Positions 8,155-16,780 are shown, counted from the stretch's first letter. The stretch: DNA of 64,000 nucleotides from Kribbella pratensis (GCF_004366075.1 NZ_SODU01000004.1:678839-742838); one strand, 5' to 3'. Notes: generated by a model from the letters alone, not told the origin. Numbers and translations: made by a program.

Positions 8155-8802
8155 ATGGATCTCGACAAGCTCATGGGCAAGCACCTCACCAGGTACTTCG
8201 ACCCTAGTAGGACGATCCCAGAAGAAACTCTTCAGCAGCTGTTGAAGTTCCTGCGCTCGGCGCCCACGTCGACCAACATTCAGCCGAACCACTTCTACGT
8301 GCTCGCCACGGACGAAGGCAAGCAGCGGCTGGCGGACAACCTGGGCGCACGCTTCCAGGACAACGCCGAGAAGATCCTGAACTCCTCGCACACCATCATC
8401 GTCACCACCCGGGCAGACCTGCCCGAGAGCCACGTCGAGGCGGTCTTCACCAAAGAGCGAGCCGACGGCCGGTTCCCCGACCAGGGAAAGCAGGAGCTGT
8501 GGGAGTCAATGACCCGCGACTTCCTCAGCCTGCGCAACTACGGCTACAAGGACGTGAACCACTGGATGGAGAAACAGACCTACATGGTTGTGGGTCTGAC
8601 CATGATGGCCGCTGCCGAACTCGGCGTCGAAGCCACACCGCTCGAGGGGTTCGACCCGACCAGCGTCGACAAGGCATTCAAGATCCGGGAAACCGGGCAT
8701 GCCACGACCGTACTGCTGGCACTCGGCTACCCCGACCCCGCGAAGCAGTACACCAACCCGATCTCGCGCTTCGACGCCGACCAGCTGTTCACCTTCGTCT
8801 GA
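8155..8802 (+). CDS. NfsB-like nitroreductase (FMN)
   Basis: 215 residues. The ATG lies one base after the previous stop, with AAGGAA about eleven bases upstream. The FMN nitroreductase fold shows RSAPTSTNIQPNHFYVL (FMN phosphate loop), a helical middle, and GVEATPLEGFDPTSVDKAF near the flavin edge, as in NfsB/dihydropteridine-reductase-like enzymes. It reduces nitro or quinone compounds with NAD(P)H. It is last in the three-gene operon. Confidence 0.88.
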   Translation: MDLDKLMGKHLTRYFDPSRTIPEETLQQLLKFLRSAPTSTNIQPNHFYVLATDEGKQRLADNLGARFQDNAEKILNSSHTIIVTTRADLPESHVEAVFTKERADGRFPDQGKQELWESMTRDFLSLRNYGYKDVNHWMEKQTYMVVGLTMMAAAELGVEATPLEGFDPTSVDKAFKIRETGHATTVLLALGYPDPAKQYTNPISRFDADQLFTFV

Positions 8803-9160
8803 CCACCGGCAGGATCGGAACGGCTGCATGCCACCGCGCTGAGGTTCCCCTGGTCACCAACCTCGCTGAACGAGACGCGCACCGACGGACATCACAGCGT
8901 GCGGACGTGAACAACCGCGTATCTGTGGCGTCGCCGGTGACACAGCGGGACGGCTGGACACTGACCAGATGGACAAGCAGGCCATTCGTCAGAGAGGCAC
9001 GGCTCGGTGGAAGACTCTCCCCGGTGATTACCCCGGTCCGCCGGGACAGAACTCTCCAGATGGCGTTCCTGTCGGCAGCCAGAGCCTGGCGCAACTCACC
9101 AGAGCGACCGCCGGCCGCCCTATCGCTCGATCCGACCCGCTCGGCGTCATCGGCGGCGGC
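8803..9160. other. non-coding stretch before the resolvase
   Basis: About 358 bases with no frame that resembles a known protein. The open frame from 8969 that runs into the resolvase lacks a ribosome binding site and family similarity. Recombination (res-like) sites often lie just upstream of serine resolvase genes, but I could not identify clear inverted-repeat subsites by eye. Confidence 0.4.
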
Positions 9161-10036
9161 ATGCTGCTCGGCTACGCCGGGGTCTCGACCCGGGAACAGA
9201 ACCTGCACCGCCAGCTCGACGCGCTTACCGCGGCCGGCTGCGACCGGATCTGGCAGGAGAAGCTCAGCGGCAAGAACGCCGACCGGCCCGAGCTGCAGGA
9301 CTGCCTCGCGTTCGCGCGACCCAACGACGTCGTCACCGTCACCGAGCTGTGGCGCCTCGGCCGCAACTTCCAGGACCTGATCCAAATCGTCAGCGGGCTC
9401 CATCAGCGCGAGATCGGCTTCAAGTCGTTGCACGAGGCCCTCGACACCACCACCCCGGGCGGCCGGATGATCTTCCACATCTTCGCCGCGCTCGGCGAGT
9501 TCATCCGGGAGATGATCGTCCAGGGCACCCGCGAAGGTCTCGACGCCGCCAAGGCTCGCGGCACCAGACTCGGCCGACCGCCGGCGATGACCTCGGAGCA
9601 GGTCCAGCACGCGCGCGATCTGCTCGGCAACCCCGACAACACCGTGTCCTCGATCGCCCGGCTGCTCGGCGTCAGCCGCGCCACCATCTACAAGTACGTC
9701 CCCGAGCTCCGCTTCCCCGCTGTGCCCGGTGCGTCCGCTCCGCTTGAGCTGTCCACGGCCGCGGTACGGCGGATCGGCCGTTGCCGATGCCGCGCCCGCC
9801 ACGTGAGGACGCCTGCCCGACCTGCGGGCACCGCCCCTCAAGCAAGCACGAGCTCAAGCTGCACCGCGAGAGCCTCGAAACCCTCTGGCTCCTCCCTGAC
9901 CCGGACCAGTCCGCCACAGCGGTCGTGGAGCGCTGGCACTGCGAACGCTGCCAGCCCCACCAGGCCCACATCATCATGTGCGGTCTGTGCAGCTCGATGG
10001 TGGTGCTCGGCAACGAACTCGCAGTCGGCGGCCTGA
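9161..10036 (+). CDS. serine recombinase (resolvase/invertase), probably impaired
   Basis: From ATG 9161 the protein starts MLLGYAGVSTREQNLHRQ, the catalytic start of Tn3/gamma-delta-type resolvases, with Ser9 as nucleophile. The Arg two residues before the Ser in YARVS is Gly here, and the Asp of the LDRLGR motif is Trp (ELWRLGR). The EFIREMIVQGTREGL helix and a C-terminal HTH (SSIARLLGVSRATIYKYVP) are intact. After the HTH the frame stays open for about 110 residues of low-complexity Arg/Ser-rich sequence overlapping the next gene, which suggests loss of the natural stop by a late frameshift; the true end is probably near 9720-9800. Confidence 0.7.
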   Translation: MLLGYAGVSTREQNLHRQLDALTAAGCDRIWQEKLSGKNADRPELQDCLAFARPNDVVTVTELWRLGRNFQDLIQIVSGLHQREIGFKSLHEALDTTTPGGRMIFHIFAALGEFIREMIVQGTREGLDAAKARGTRLGRPPAMTSEQVQHARDLLGNPDNTVSSIARLLGVSRATIYKYVPELRFPAVPGASAPLELSTAAVRRIGRCRCRARHVRTPARPAGTAPQASTSSSCTARASKPSGSSLTRTSPPQRSWSAGTANAASPTRPTSSCAVCAARWWCSATNSQSAA

Positions 10037-10125
10037 CGCAGACCCCACGTGCCGCCGTACGGTGGCTCGTTGGACATGGCTGGACTCAAGCGAACACCCA
10101 GTGGATCTGTGGAGACCACTCCTAG
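9787..10125 (+). CDS. zinc-finger protein accompanying the resolvase
   Basis: 112 residues from ATG 9787 (a TTG at 9781 is an alternative). Cys/His clusters CPTCGH, HCERC and MCGLC suggest two zinc sites, and the strongly GC-rich third codon positions show that this frame, not the overlapping resolvase extension, is the coding one. The C-terminus is VRWLVGHGWTQANTQWICGDH. The decayed resolvase at about 20 kb is followed by a similar start (CTG CCG ATG), so the pair seems to travel together. It may be an accessory DNA-binding factor; function unknown. Confidence 0.65.
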   Translation: MPRPPREDACPTCGHRPSSKHELKLHRESLETLWLLPDPDQSATAVVERWHCERCQPHQAHIIMCGLCSSMVVLGNELAVGGLTQTPRAAVRWLVGHGWTQANTQWICGDHS

Positions 10126-10181
10126 AGTGTTGACGAGGATGATCCGAGCTGTCGTGCTGGGCCTCCGCAGATCGTGCCGTG

Positions 10182-10218
10182 CAAGCACCCGGGACGGGGA
10201 CCCCGTCCCGGGTGCTTG
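10182..10218. terminator. perfect 18-bp hairpin
   Basis: Arms CAAGCACCCGGGACGGGG and its exact complement are separated by a single base. It lies between the zinc-finger gene (plus) and the small membrane protein (minus), so it probably terminates transcription from both sides. Confidence 0.75.
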
Positions 10219-10258
10219 ACGACGATCGGGCTCGAATCACTGTGACGCTAGGGAGCGC

Positions 10259-10456
10259 CTACTTGTCGCCGGGAGCGCGGCGAGCTGCAAGCAGCTGGTA
10301 GACGCCGATCAGGAGCTGAACTGCTCCGACACCAACAATCGGCAATGCCGATACGCCGAGGATTGGAACATTGTTGGCGAGCAGCACCACACCGATGACG
10401 ATCATGGCAGCGCCAACCACGACGCCCTGCCAGGCTCGAGCGTTGCGGCCGGTCAT
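10259..10456 (-). CDS. small two-helix membrane protein, 65 aa
   Basis: Starts MTGRNARAWQG and then has two hydrophobic segments (VVVGAAMIVIGVVLLANNV and ILGVSALPIVGVGAVQLLIG) separated by a short turn, ending in a basic tail. GAGAGG precedes the ATG by seven bases. Not assigned to a family; such hairpin membrane proteins are common in actinobacteria. It lies just downstream of another small gene on the same strand. Confidence 0.6.
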   Translation of the reverse strand: MTGRNARAWQGVVVGAAMIVIGVVLLANNVPILGVSALPIVGVGAVQLLIGVYQLLAARRAPGDK

Positions 10457-10467
10457 CTCGCAGCCTC

Positions 10468-10698
10468 TCAATCTGTGGGCCCATCGTACTTGTCCGGGTA
10501 AGGAGGGTCCTTTGGATGCTCGAAGTCGTCGTAGCACCTCTTCGTCGCGCCCAGGATGATGCCGCCAGAGATGGGTGCGTTGATCATCGGCGGGAGGAGG
10601 CGGATGAGGAGGTTGTAGAGAATCCCCACTTCGGCTCCGAAGCGGTCGCATGGGGTGATGTCGTACGTCTTGAACCCCCGGCCGCCGCTGCGGTACAT
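10468..10698 (-). CDS. hypothetical protein, 76 aa
   Basis: Begins MYRSGGRGFKTYDITPCD, has a hydrophobic middle (VGILYNLLIRLLPPMINAP) and a charged Pro/Tyr-rich end (HPKDPPYPDKYDG). The ribosome binding site is weak (AGG six bases upstream). The frame continues upstream with Trp/Lys-rich codons (PRKWKWRISKWRG) into the end of the lyase gene, so this may be the tail of something once longer. Unrecognised; low confidence. Confidence 0.4.
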   Translation of the reverse strand: MYRSGGRGFKTYDITPCDRFGAEVGILYNLLIRLLPPMINAPISGGIILGATKRCYDDFEHPKDPPYPDKYDGPTD

Positions 10699-10762
10699 GA
10701 CGGACCTGTAGCCCCGCCACTTTGAAATGCGCCACTTCCACTTGCGCGGGTTTCGGGGCGAA

Positions 10763-13700
10763 TCAGGTGTCGTGCTTGATGTCGCCGTAGAGTTCGACCT
10801 CGGAGAGGTTGCCGAACCAGCTTGTGGCGTTGTAGATGCGCAGGTACCGGTAACGGTTCTCGCCTGAGCTGGGCTGGTCGCTCCACGTGTTGGCGACAGC
10901 GCCGGCGAGTGGCTTGGTCAGGTCGGTCCAGGTCTGGCCGTCGTTGGACCCTTGCATGACCGCGCCGTTGGCGCGCTGCGGGTGGCTGGCCCGCGGAAGG
11001 ACCAGCACCTCCTCGGGCCGTACAGAGGCGTGGGCGCCGAAGTCGAGGACGTAGTACGCGCCTGGTCCACTGTTCAGGTCGGCGTACGTGTCGGCGTCGC
11101 GGTCGAACAGCAGGTAGCCGACCTCGTCGGCGCCCAGTCCGGTGCCCGGCCATTGTTTGTCGGAGGCGGTGACGGTGGCGAGCTTGGCCACGTCGATGAA
11201 GTGTGCTGGGTCGCCCGCGATGTAGAGCTTCGATCCGTCGGTGGTTCCGTACGCCGTCGGACCGGCCTTGCCCGCGACGTCGAGGTAGTCGACCGCGACC
11301 TGGATGTCACCGGGTGGCGCGTTGTCGAGTTTGACGGATGCGGTCCAGTTGACGCCGTCCCCTGAGGTCGCCTTCGTGGTCACACCTTGGGCGGTGACGG
11401 TGACCTGCTGGATCGGCTGTTTCGCGGTGACGGAGACGTCGACGGTGTCGCCGGTCATGATCTTGCCAGCGATGGCCTGTGCGGACGTGATCGAGGTCGA
11501 CTTCACCAGGTTGCCGATCTCGTGCCGTTCGCCGTAGATGTGGAACTCGGTCATCTCGAACAGGTTGCGGACGATGCCGTAGAGCACGTCCGGCAGGGGT
11601 TTGAGCAGCTGGACCTTGAGGTAACGGAATTGTTGGTCCCGCAGCGCCGGGTCGACGTCGAGGGTGTTGAAGTCCTGGGTGAACCGGGTGACGCCGGGGG
11701 TCAGCCGGGTCCAGGTCCTGCCGTCGTTCGAGCCGAAGACGGCGGAGTTCGCGAGCCGGTCGGCGAAGATGTTGCTCTGGAATCCGAAGCGGGTCGCCGA
11801 GACCCGGAAGTCCGGCCCGAAGTCGAAGGTGTGGGAGAGGTTGACGGCCTGGGGGTACGACGTACCCGACTGGTTGTCGCCGTCGACGAGATTGCCGATG
11901 TTGGCCCCGGCCGTGGAGTTGACCACGAGCGAGGGATAGTCGAGGCTGCCGTCCACGGCTGTGCGCGGGGAGACGAGGGCGAGGCCGTCGACCGCTGTCA
12001 CGAGGTGGGCCAGCGCCGCAAGGTACTTGTCGTTCGTACCCTTCTTGCCCAAGTCCTGTGCGGTCGTGAGCGCCTGGTCGAAGGTGGCCTTGGTGTCGGA
12101 GACGTACATGGCGCCCGCGTCGTGGCCCAGCTCGGCGAGTGTGAGCGCATCGGTGCGGTTATGGGCCGCGGCGAGTACGACGTGGTGGCTGGCCACCGTG
12201 GTGCCGTCGGAGACCGCCACTGCGATGGTGGTGGAGCCGGCTGCGGCGGCGGTCCAGGTCAGCTGCCCGGTGGAGGTGTCGAGGCTTGCTCCCGGGGGTA
12301 GCCCCTGCGCGGTGTAGGCGAGGTTGCCGGTGCCGGTGTAGTGCGCGGAGAGGTCGGCCGTCGCGGTCGCGCCCTTCCAGTTCACGATGCGCGCGGTCGA
12401 CGTGTCGTCGAAGGTCGGTGAGGTCGGTCCGGCGGCGGCGTTGGTGTCGATGTGATCGATGTCGATCGTCGCCCCGCCGCCGGTCGCCTGGACGAACAGC
12501 ATGTCCCCGATCGAGCGGGGGTACGTCACGTAGCGCCACTGGCCGCCGGTGTCCGGCACAAGGATCGTGCGATCGTCGTGCCGGTCGATCCGCAGCCGTA
12601 CCTCGCCGTTGGTGCGGACCCGGAAGGCGAGCAGTTGCTTGCTGGCCGAGCCGCTGAGGTAGGCGATCTCGGAGCCGTGGCCCGCGGTCGACATCCGCAC
12701 GTATCCGGTGGTGCCATCGGTTCTGCGCTCGACGTCGCCGGAGAGACGGGTGTACTTGTTCTCGACCTCGAGGATCGTAGGGCTGTCGGGCAGCGGCGGG
12801 ACGGTTTGCCCGGCCGCGGCTGCCGGCGCGAACAGCCAGGAGTCGCCGCCGCCGTCCACGTTGTCCCAGGCGTTGTTGCGGCTGCCGCCGTAGTAGAACA
12901 GCGGACCGTTGCGCTTGGCGTACGCCTCGGCGAGGTACGGCGCGAGCTTCGTGACGTCCTCGCCGCGGGTGAACGCGTAGTAGTAATAGATGTCCCAGAA
13001 GCTCGCGGTGTTGTAGCGCCCGCGGTAGCCGTTCGAGATGTGGTTGTACGTGTCGCGGATCGTGCCGTCAGGCGAGATGGCGTAGGCCATCGGAGTCCAC
13101 GGGGTGTCGTAGCCGAGCATGAATCGCCAGAAGTAGTCGGCGGCGGCAACGATCCGGTCGTTCAGGAATTCGTAGGGGCCGACTGCGTTCGGGGCGTCGG
13201 AGACGGTGCCGGCGACGGGGTCGACCTTCGTCCCTTGCGCCAGCAGCATGCGGGAAATGATCGCGGCGTTGGTGAGGTCGCCGCCACCGTGGGCCTGGTC
13301 GCGTCCCATCTCCGCGTGCTGGACGTGGGGGTCCTTGATCGGCTTGCCGGTGGCGTCGTCGGTGTCGACCCATCGGAACAGCCGCGCGATCGACCCGTTG
13401 AAGCCCTGGTCTTTCGCGGTCGCGTTGACGGTGAACCATTCGACCGAGCGCTTGTAGAGCGCGGTGTCGTCCATGAAGATCGCGCCGGCCATCGCGCCCA
13501 TGAGCGGGTAGCTGTGCTGGTTCATGAAGTGGTTGTTGTCGTTCTGGAAGGTCTCGATGACCGGGACGACGAGGTTGTCGGTGAACGCCCGCGTGTCGGC
13601 GTCGGTCCAGGGGTACGCCTCGTCGGAGCACGAGCTGTAGCGCAGCAGCTCGGCCGCGGACACCATCCGGTTGAGTGGGATGCCGGTGTGGATGTGCGAG

Positions 13701-14218
13701 TCGGTGAAGTACTCGTACTTCGCGGGGTCCATCTGCTCCCAGATGCGGATGATGTCGAGCGCGTTCTTGCGGTACACCTCCTCACCGGTGAGCACGTAGA
13801 GGATCGCCTGCGTGTACGACTTCAGGCCGTCGGCGATGAAGCGGCCGTTGAATCCCTGGCTGTTGAACGCGTCCGAGGCGGGCTTGGTCGGGTCGGTGCT
13901 GCTCCGGTTCGACGAGGTCACGCCGGTACCGGCGGCTGACGACTGCTGTATGGCGCGGAACGACGAGGTCCAGGGCTCGGCGCCCGCGGCGATCTGCCGG
14001 AGGGCGTTCTCGAGGATCGGCTGGGTCAGGCCGACGCCGGGGTGGACGAACCCCTGCGCACTCGTGGTGGACCGGAACGTCACGGCACACGTGCCCAGGT
14101 CCTGCGCGGCGGCCGGTCTGGCTGCAGCGAAGAGCAGTCCGGCGACGAGCACGAGGACTGCGGCGAACGCGGAGAAGCGTCGAGCCTGGCCGCCTGTGGC
14201 GGTTGGAGTCGGATTCAC
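10763..14218 (-). CDS. secreted multidomain polysaccharide lyase (alginate-lyase fold) with discoidin domains
   Basis: 1151 residues from a GTG with AGAGG eight bases upstream. A Sec signal peptide (RRFSAFAAVLVLVAGLLFAA, cleavage near AAAQ) is followed by an alpha/alpha-barrel lyase domain at about 70-420. DGLKSYTQAILYVLTGEEVY and the catalytic-type NNHFMNQHSY near residue 228 match the alginate-lyase superfamily, which cleaves uronate-containing glycans by beta-elimination. Then come a beta-rich carbohydrate-binding-like region, a putative Ig-like He_PIG segment (GLPPGASLDTSTGQLTW), a discoidin (F5/8 C) domain near 790-910, a linker, and a second one at the C-terminus. Divergent from the sugar ABC operon at 14469, with shared operators; presumably releases its substrate. 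Confidence 0.85.
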   Translation of the reverse strand: MNPTPTATGGQARRFSAFAAVLVLVAGLLFAAARPAAAQDLGTCAVTFRSTTSAQGFVHPGVGLTQPILENALRQIAAGAEPWTSSFRAIQQSSAAGTGVTSSNRSSTDPTKPASDAFNSQGFNGRFIADGLKSYTQAILYVLTGEEVYRKNALDIIRIWEQMDPAKYEYFTDSHIHTGIPLNRMVSAAELLRYSSCSDEAYPWTDADTRAFTDNLVVPVIETFQNDNNHFMNQHSYPLMGAMAGAIFMDDTALYKRSVEWFTVNATAKDQGFNGSIARLFRWVDTDDATGKPIKDPHVQHAEMGRDQAHGGGDLTNAAIISRMLLAQGTKVDPVAGTVSDAPNAVGPYEFLNDRIVAAADYFWRFMLGYDTPWTPMAYAISPDGTIRDTYNHISNGYRGRYNTASFWDIYYYYAFTRGEDVTKLAPYLAEAYAKRNGPLFYYGGSRNNAWDNVDGGGDSWLFAPAAAAGQTVPPLPDSPTILEVENKYTRLSGDVERRTDGTTGYVRMSTAGHGSEIAYLSGSASKQLLAFRVRTNGEVRLRIDRHDDRTILVPDTGGQWRYVTYPRSIGDMLFVQATGGGATIDIDHIDTNAAAGPTSPTFDDTSTARIVNWKGATATADLSAHYTGTGNLAYTAQGLPPGASLDTSTGQLTWTAAAAGSTTIAVAVSDGTTVASHHVVLAAAHNRTDALTLAELGHDAGAMYVSDTKATFDQALTTAQDLGKKGTNDKYLAALAHLVTAVDGLALVSPRTAVDGSLDYPSLVVNSTAGANIGNLVDGDNQSGTSYPQAVNLSHTFDFGPDFRVSATRFGFQSNIFADRLANSAVFGSNDGRTWTRLTPGVTRFTQDFNTLDVDPALRDQQFRYLKVQLLKPLPDVLYGIVRNLFEMTEFHIYGERHEIGNLVKSTSITSAQAIAGKIMTGDTVDVSVTAKQPIQQVTVTAQGVTTKATSGDGVNWTASVKLDNAPPGDIQVAVDYLDVAGKAGPTAYGTTDGSKLYIAGDPAHFIDVAKLATVTASDKQWPGTGLGADEVGYLLFDRDADTYADLNSGPGAYYVLDFGAHASVRPEEVLVLPRASHPQRANGAVMQGSNDGQTWTDLTKPLAGAVANTWSDQPSSGENRYRYLRIYNATSWFGNLSEVELYGDIKHDT

Positions 14219-14312
14219 AGGGAGCACCTCTTCCTTGGGCGGAGGAATTCGAAGGAGGACTTCGGTGACTGGCGGGAGCGCTGCGGCGAGCGCGACGATC
14301 AGGCCCGAACCA

Positions 14313-14328
14313 TAGTTACCGATTTCTA
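14313..14328. promoter_or_regulatory. LacI-type operator, lyase side
   Basis: TAGTTACCGATTTCTA, an imperfect palindrome centred on CG, as LacI-family operators are. It is the inverted counterpart of the site at 14402 (20 of 21 flanking bases agree on opposite strands). It lies about 95 bases upstream of the lyase start. Confidence 0.65.
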
Positions 14329-14368
14329 CGCTAGGCAACATCCAGATCAGCGGCAAGCCCACGAGCCC

Positions 14369-14397
14369 TTGACGATATGGACTTTCGTCTCTTAGCT
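14369..14397 (+). promoter_or_regulatory. predicted promoter of the sugar ABC operon
   Basis: TTGACG at 14369, 17-base spacer, TTAGCT at 14392. The operator at 14402 covers the expected start of transcription, which fits repression. Confidence 0.45.
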
Positions 14398-14401
14398 TTC
14401 G

Positions 14402-14417
14402 TAGAAATCGATAACTA
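14402..14417. promoter_or_regulatory. LacI-type operator, ABC-operon side
   Basis: TAGAAATCGATAACTA, palindromic as TAG..ATCGAT..CTA. It is 89 bases centre to centre from the matching site at 14313. The LacI protein encoded at 18776, last gene of the operon, is the natural candidate binder. Confidence 0.65.
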
Positions 14418-14468
14418 TGGCAGCTGCCGCTACCTGTTGATTCCCTAGCTCACCCTGGAGATACGCGC

Positions 14469-15791
14469 ATGCCCAGAATCAGTCGTCGCGCCACGTTGGC
14501 CGGCCTGGCCCTGTGCCTGACCGCCACCATGGCGGCCTGCAGCAGCGGCCCCGGCAGTGACACCGGTAAGGCCGGCTCCTCCGGCCCGGTCGAGATCGAG
14601 TACTGGGCCTGGGGGGACGCCCAGCCCGTGGTGGACAAGTTCAACGCGACCCACCAGGACATCAAGGTCAAGTTCGTCAAGCAGGCCGACCTCACCACCA
14701 CGGCGACCGGATTGCGCAACGCGGTAGCGGCCGGGAGTGGTGTCCCCTGTCTGGCCCAGAACTTCGGCGATGTGCCGGCCCTACTGGCGGAGGGCCTGCT
14801 CGCCGATGTGACGGACTACGTGAAGCCGGCGGAGAGTCAATTCGCCCCGGCGGCCCTGCCCGGTGCACAAGTCCAGGGCAAGTACTACGGCATCCCGACC
14901 GGCAGCGGGCCGACGTTCATGATGATCAACCGCGCGGTCTACGACAAGTACGGCGTACCGGTGCCGAAGACCTGGGACGACGTCATCACTGCGGGGAAGA
15001 CCCTCAAGCCCCACGGCGTACAGGTGATGAACCTCGCCGGTGAGGACCCGAGCACGCTGGTCAACCTGGTGATTCAGGCCGGAGGCAGTTGGTACTCCGT
15101 CGACGGCGACGCGTGGAAGGTCGACTTCCTGTCTCCGAAGTCTGTTGCCGCCGCCAACATTCTCCAGCAGCTGGTCGACAACAATCTCGTCGCCAACCAG
15201 ACATATCAGGACCGGCCCGCCCTGATCGCTTACTTCGACCAGGGCAAGATGGTCTCGCTGCCGACCTCCACCTGGCAGCTGACCAACTACGAGCTGAACT
15301 TCAAGAAGTCCGTCGGAAACTGGGAGCCGGTCGACCTGCCGCAGTACGCCGATGCCGCGAAGTTCGCCACGCCGGCACACGGTGGTGCGCTGCTCGTGCC
15401 CAAGGGGTGTGCGCACCTCGAGGAGGCCAGCGAGGTCGGCATCTGGATGACCACCACCAAGGACGCCGTCGACGCCAGCTTCGACAAGGCCACCGGGTCG
15501 TACGCGTGGCCGGGTGCGCTGCCGGACCCGTCGCCGTGGATCGACTCCTCGGTGCCCCTGAAGCTGTTCGGCAACCACCGGTCGGAGGCCAAGTCGGTCA
15601 TCCTCAAGGCCTCGCACTCCGGCGTCGACAACTGGCTGGTCGGCCCGAACTACACGGGCGTCTTCAAGGAACTGCAGGACCAGTGGGCCCAGGCAGTCAC
15701 GAAGAAGATCACCTTCCAGCAGCTCCTCGAGAACATGCAGAAGTTCACCGTCGACGATCTGAAGGCCAAGGGCATCAACGTCGCAAGCTGA
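14469..15791 (+). CDS. sugar ABC transporter substrate-binding lipoprotein (CUT1)
   Basis: 440 residues. A signal with lipobox (LTATMAAC) anchors it to the membrane. The mature part begins with EIEYWAWGDAQPVVDKFNATH, typical of family 1 extracellular sugar-binding proteins, with aromatic residues spread along the cleft. It captures an oligosaccharide for the two permeases that follow. GGAG lies eight bases before the ATG. Divergence from the lyase suggests uronate-bearing oligosaccharides as ligand; this is inference. Confidence 0.9.
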   Translation: MPRISRRATLAGLALCLTATMAACSSGPGSDTGKAGSSGPVEIEYWAWGDAQPVVDKFNATHQDIKVKFVKQADLTTTATGLRNAVAAGSGVPCLAQNFGDVPALLAEGLLADVTDYVKPAESQFAPAALPGAQVQGKYYGIPTGSGPTFMMINRAVYDKYGVPVPKTWDDVITAGKTLKPHGVQVMNLAGEDPSTLVNLVIQAGGSWYSVDGDAWKVDFLSPKSVAAANILQQLVDNNLVANQTYQDRPALIAYFDQGKMVSLPTSTWQLTNYELNFKKSVGNWEPVDLPQYADAAKFATPAHGGALLVPKGCAHLEEASEVGIWMTTTKDAVDASFDKATGSYAWPGALPDPSPWIDSSVPLKLFGNHRSEAKSVILKASHSGVDNWLVGPNYTGVFKELQDQWAQAVTKKITFQQLLENMQKFTVDDLKAKGINVAS

Positions 15792-15820
15792 CCACCGACG
15801 ATCGAGTTGGAGGGGTGCGG

Positions 15821-16780
15821 ATGTCCCTGGACCAGTTGCAGAAACCACAGGTAACGACCACGACGACCGAACCGGCCCGATCCCCGGGCCGGCAGTGGCG
15901 CCGAACGATGGCGCTCAAGGGCGCGTCCTTCACCGTGCCGTTCTTCGCCGGATTCGTCCTCTTCACCGTCGTACCGGTGATCCTTGCCCTCAGCAAAAGT
16001 CTCTACACAGCGAAGAGCTCCGGTCTCGGCTTCGGCGCCAAGACCGTGAGCTTCAGCGGCCTCGAGAACTTCTCCCGCGTCCTCCACGACCAGAAGTTCT
16101 GGGGCAGCCTGTGGCGGGTCGCGCTGTTCGCAGTGATCGTGATCCCGCTGATCCAGTTCTTCAGCCTGACGCTGGCCCTGCTCCTCGACTCGGTCCGCAG
16201 ACGGTACGCCGGTCGGCTGCGGATCGCGATGCTCGTGCCGTACATGACCCCGGGCATCGTTGCGACGCTGATCTGGATCTATCTCTACAGTCCCGCCGTC
16301 GGACCGCTGACACCGTTCTTCAAGCTGTTCGGGATCGACGCCAACTTCTACGGCAGCGGGATGATCTGGGTGTCCGTCGGCAACCTGATGGCGTGGGGAG
16401 CCATCGGCTTCAACATGCTGATCGTGTACGGCGCTTTGCAGGCCGTGCCGCGCGACATCTTCGACAGCGCCCGCGTCGACGGCGCGTCCGAGTGGCGCAT
16501 CGCCTGGTCGATCAAGGTGCCGTACGTACGGCGTTCCCTGGTACTGGTCAGCATTCTCGGCATCATCGGGACCCTGCAGATCTTCAGCGAGCCGCTGCTG
16601 TTCCGCTCGATGACGCCAGAGACCGTCACCAAAGACTTCACCCCGATCATGACCATCTACAACCAGGCGTTCGCCATCGGCGACTTCAACTACGCCGCCG
16701 CGCTGTCGATCATGCTCGCGCTCGTGGTCGGCCTGGTCTCCGCAGTCTTCTACAAGCTGACGAACAGGGCTCCCGTATGA
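15821..16780 (+). CDS. sugar ABC transporter permease, MalF type
   Basis: 319 residues from ATG 15821 with GGAGG upstream. Six hydrophobic segments follow a cytosolic N-terminus, and the EAA loop reads FDSARVDGASEWRIAWSIKVP, which docks the ATPase. It overlaps the next permease by four bases (ATGA). No ATPase gene is in the operon; CUT1 systems in actinobacteria commonly share an MsiK-type ATPase encoded elsewhere. Confidence 0.92.
   Translation: MSLDQLQKPQVTTTTTEPARSPGRQWRRTMALKGASFTVPFFAGFVLFTVVPVILALSKSLYTAKSSGLGFGAKTVSFSGLENFSRVLHDQKFWGSLWRVALFAVIVIPLIQFFSLTLALLLDSVRRRYAGRLRIAMLVPYMTPGIVATLIWIYLYSPAVGPLTPFFKLFGIDANFYGSGMIWVSVGNLMAWGAIGFNMLIVYGALQAVPRDIFDSARVDGASEWRIAWSIKVPYVRRSLVLVSILGIIGTLQIFSEPLLFRSMTPETVTKDFTPIMTIYNQAFAIGDFNYAAALSIMLALVVGLVSAVFYKLTNRAPV

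Noticed and set aside
10182-10218. Perfect 37-base palindrome considered as a mobile-element end or resolvase site
   Set aside because: No second copy seen near the other resolvase remnant; its place between converging genes fits a terminator better.
11387-13939. Large plus-strand frames (304 and 495 residues) opposite the polysaccharide lyase
   Set aside because: Gly/Val/Arg-rich antisense frames of a high-GC gene, with no ribosome binding sites or domains.
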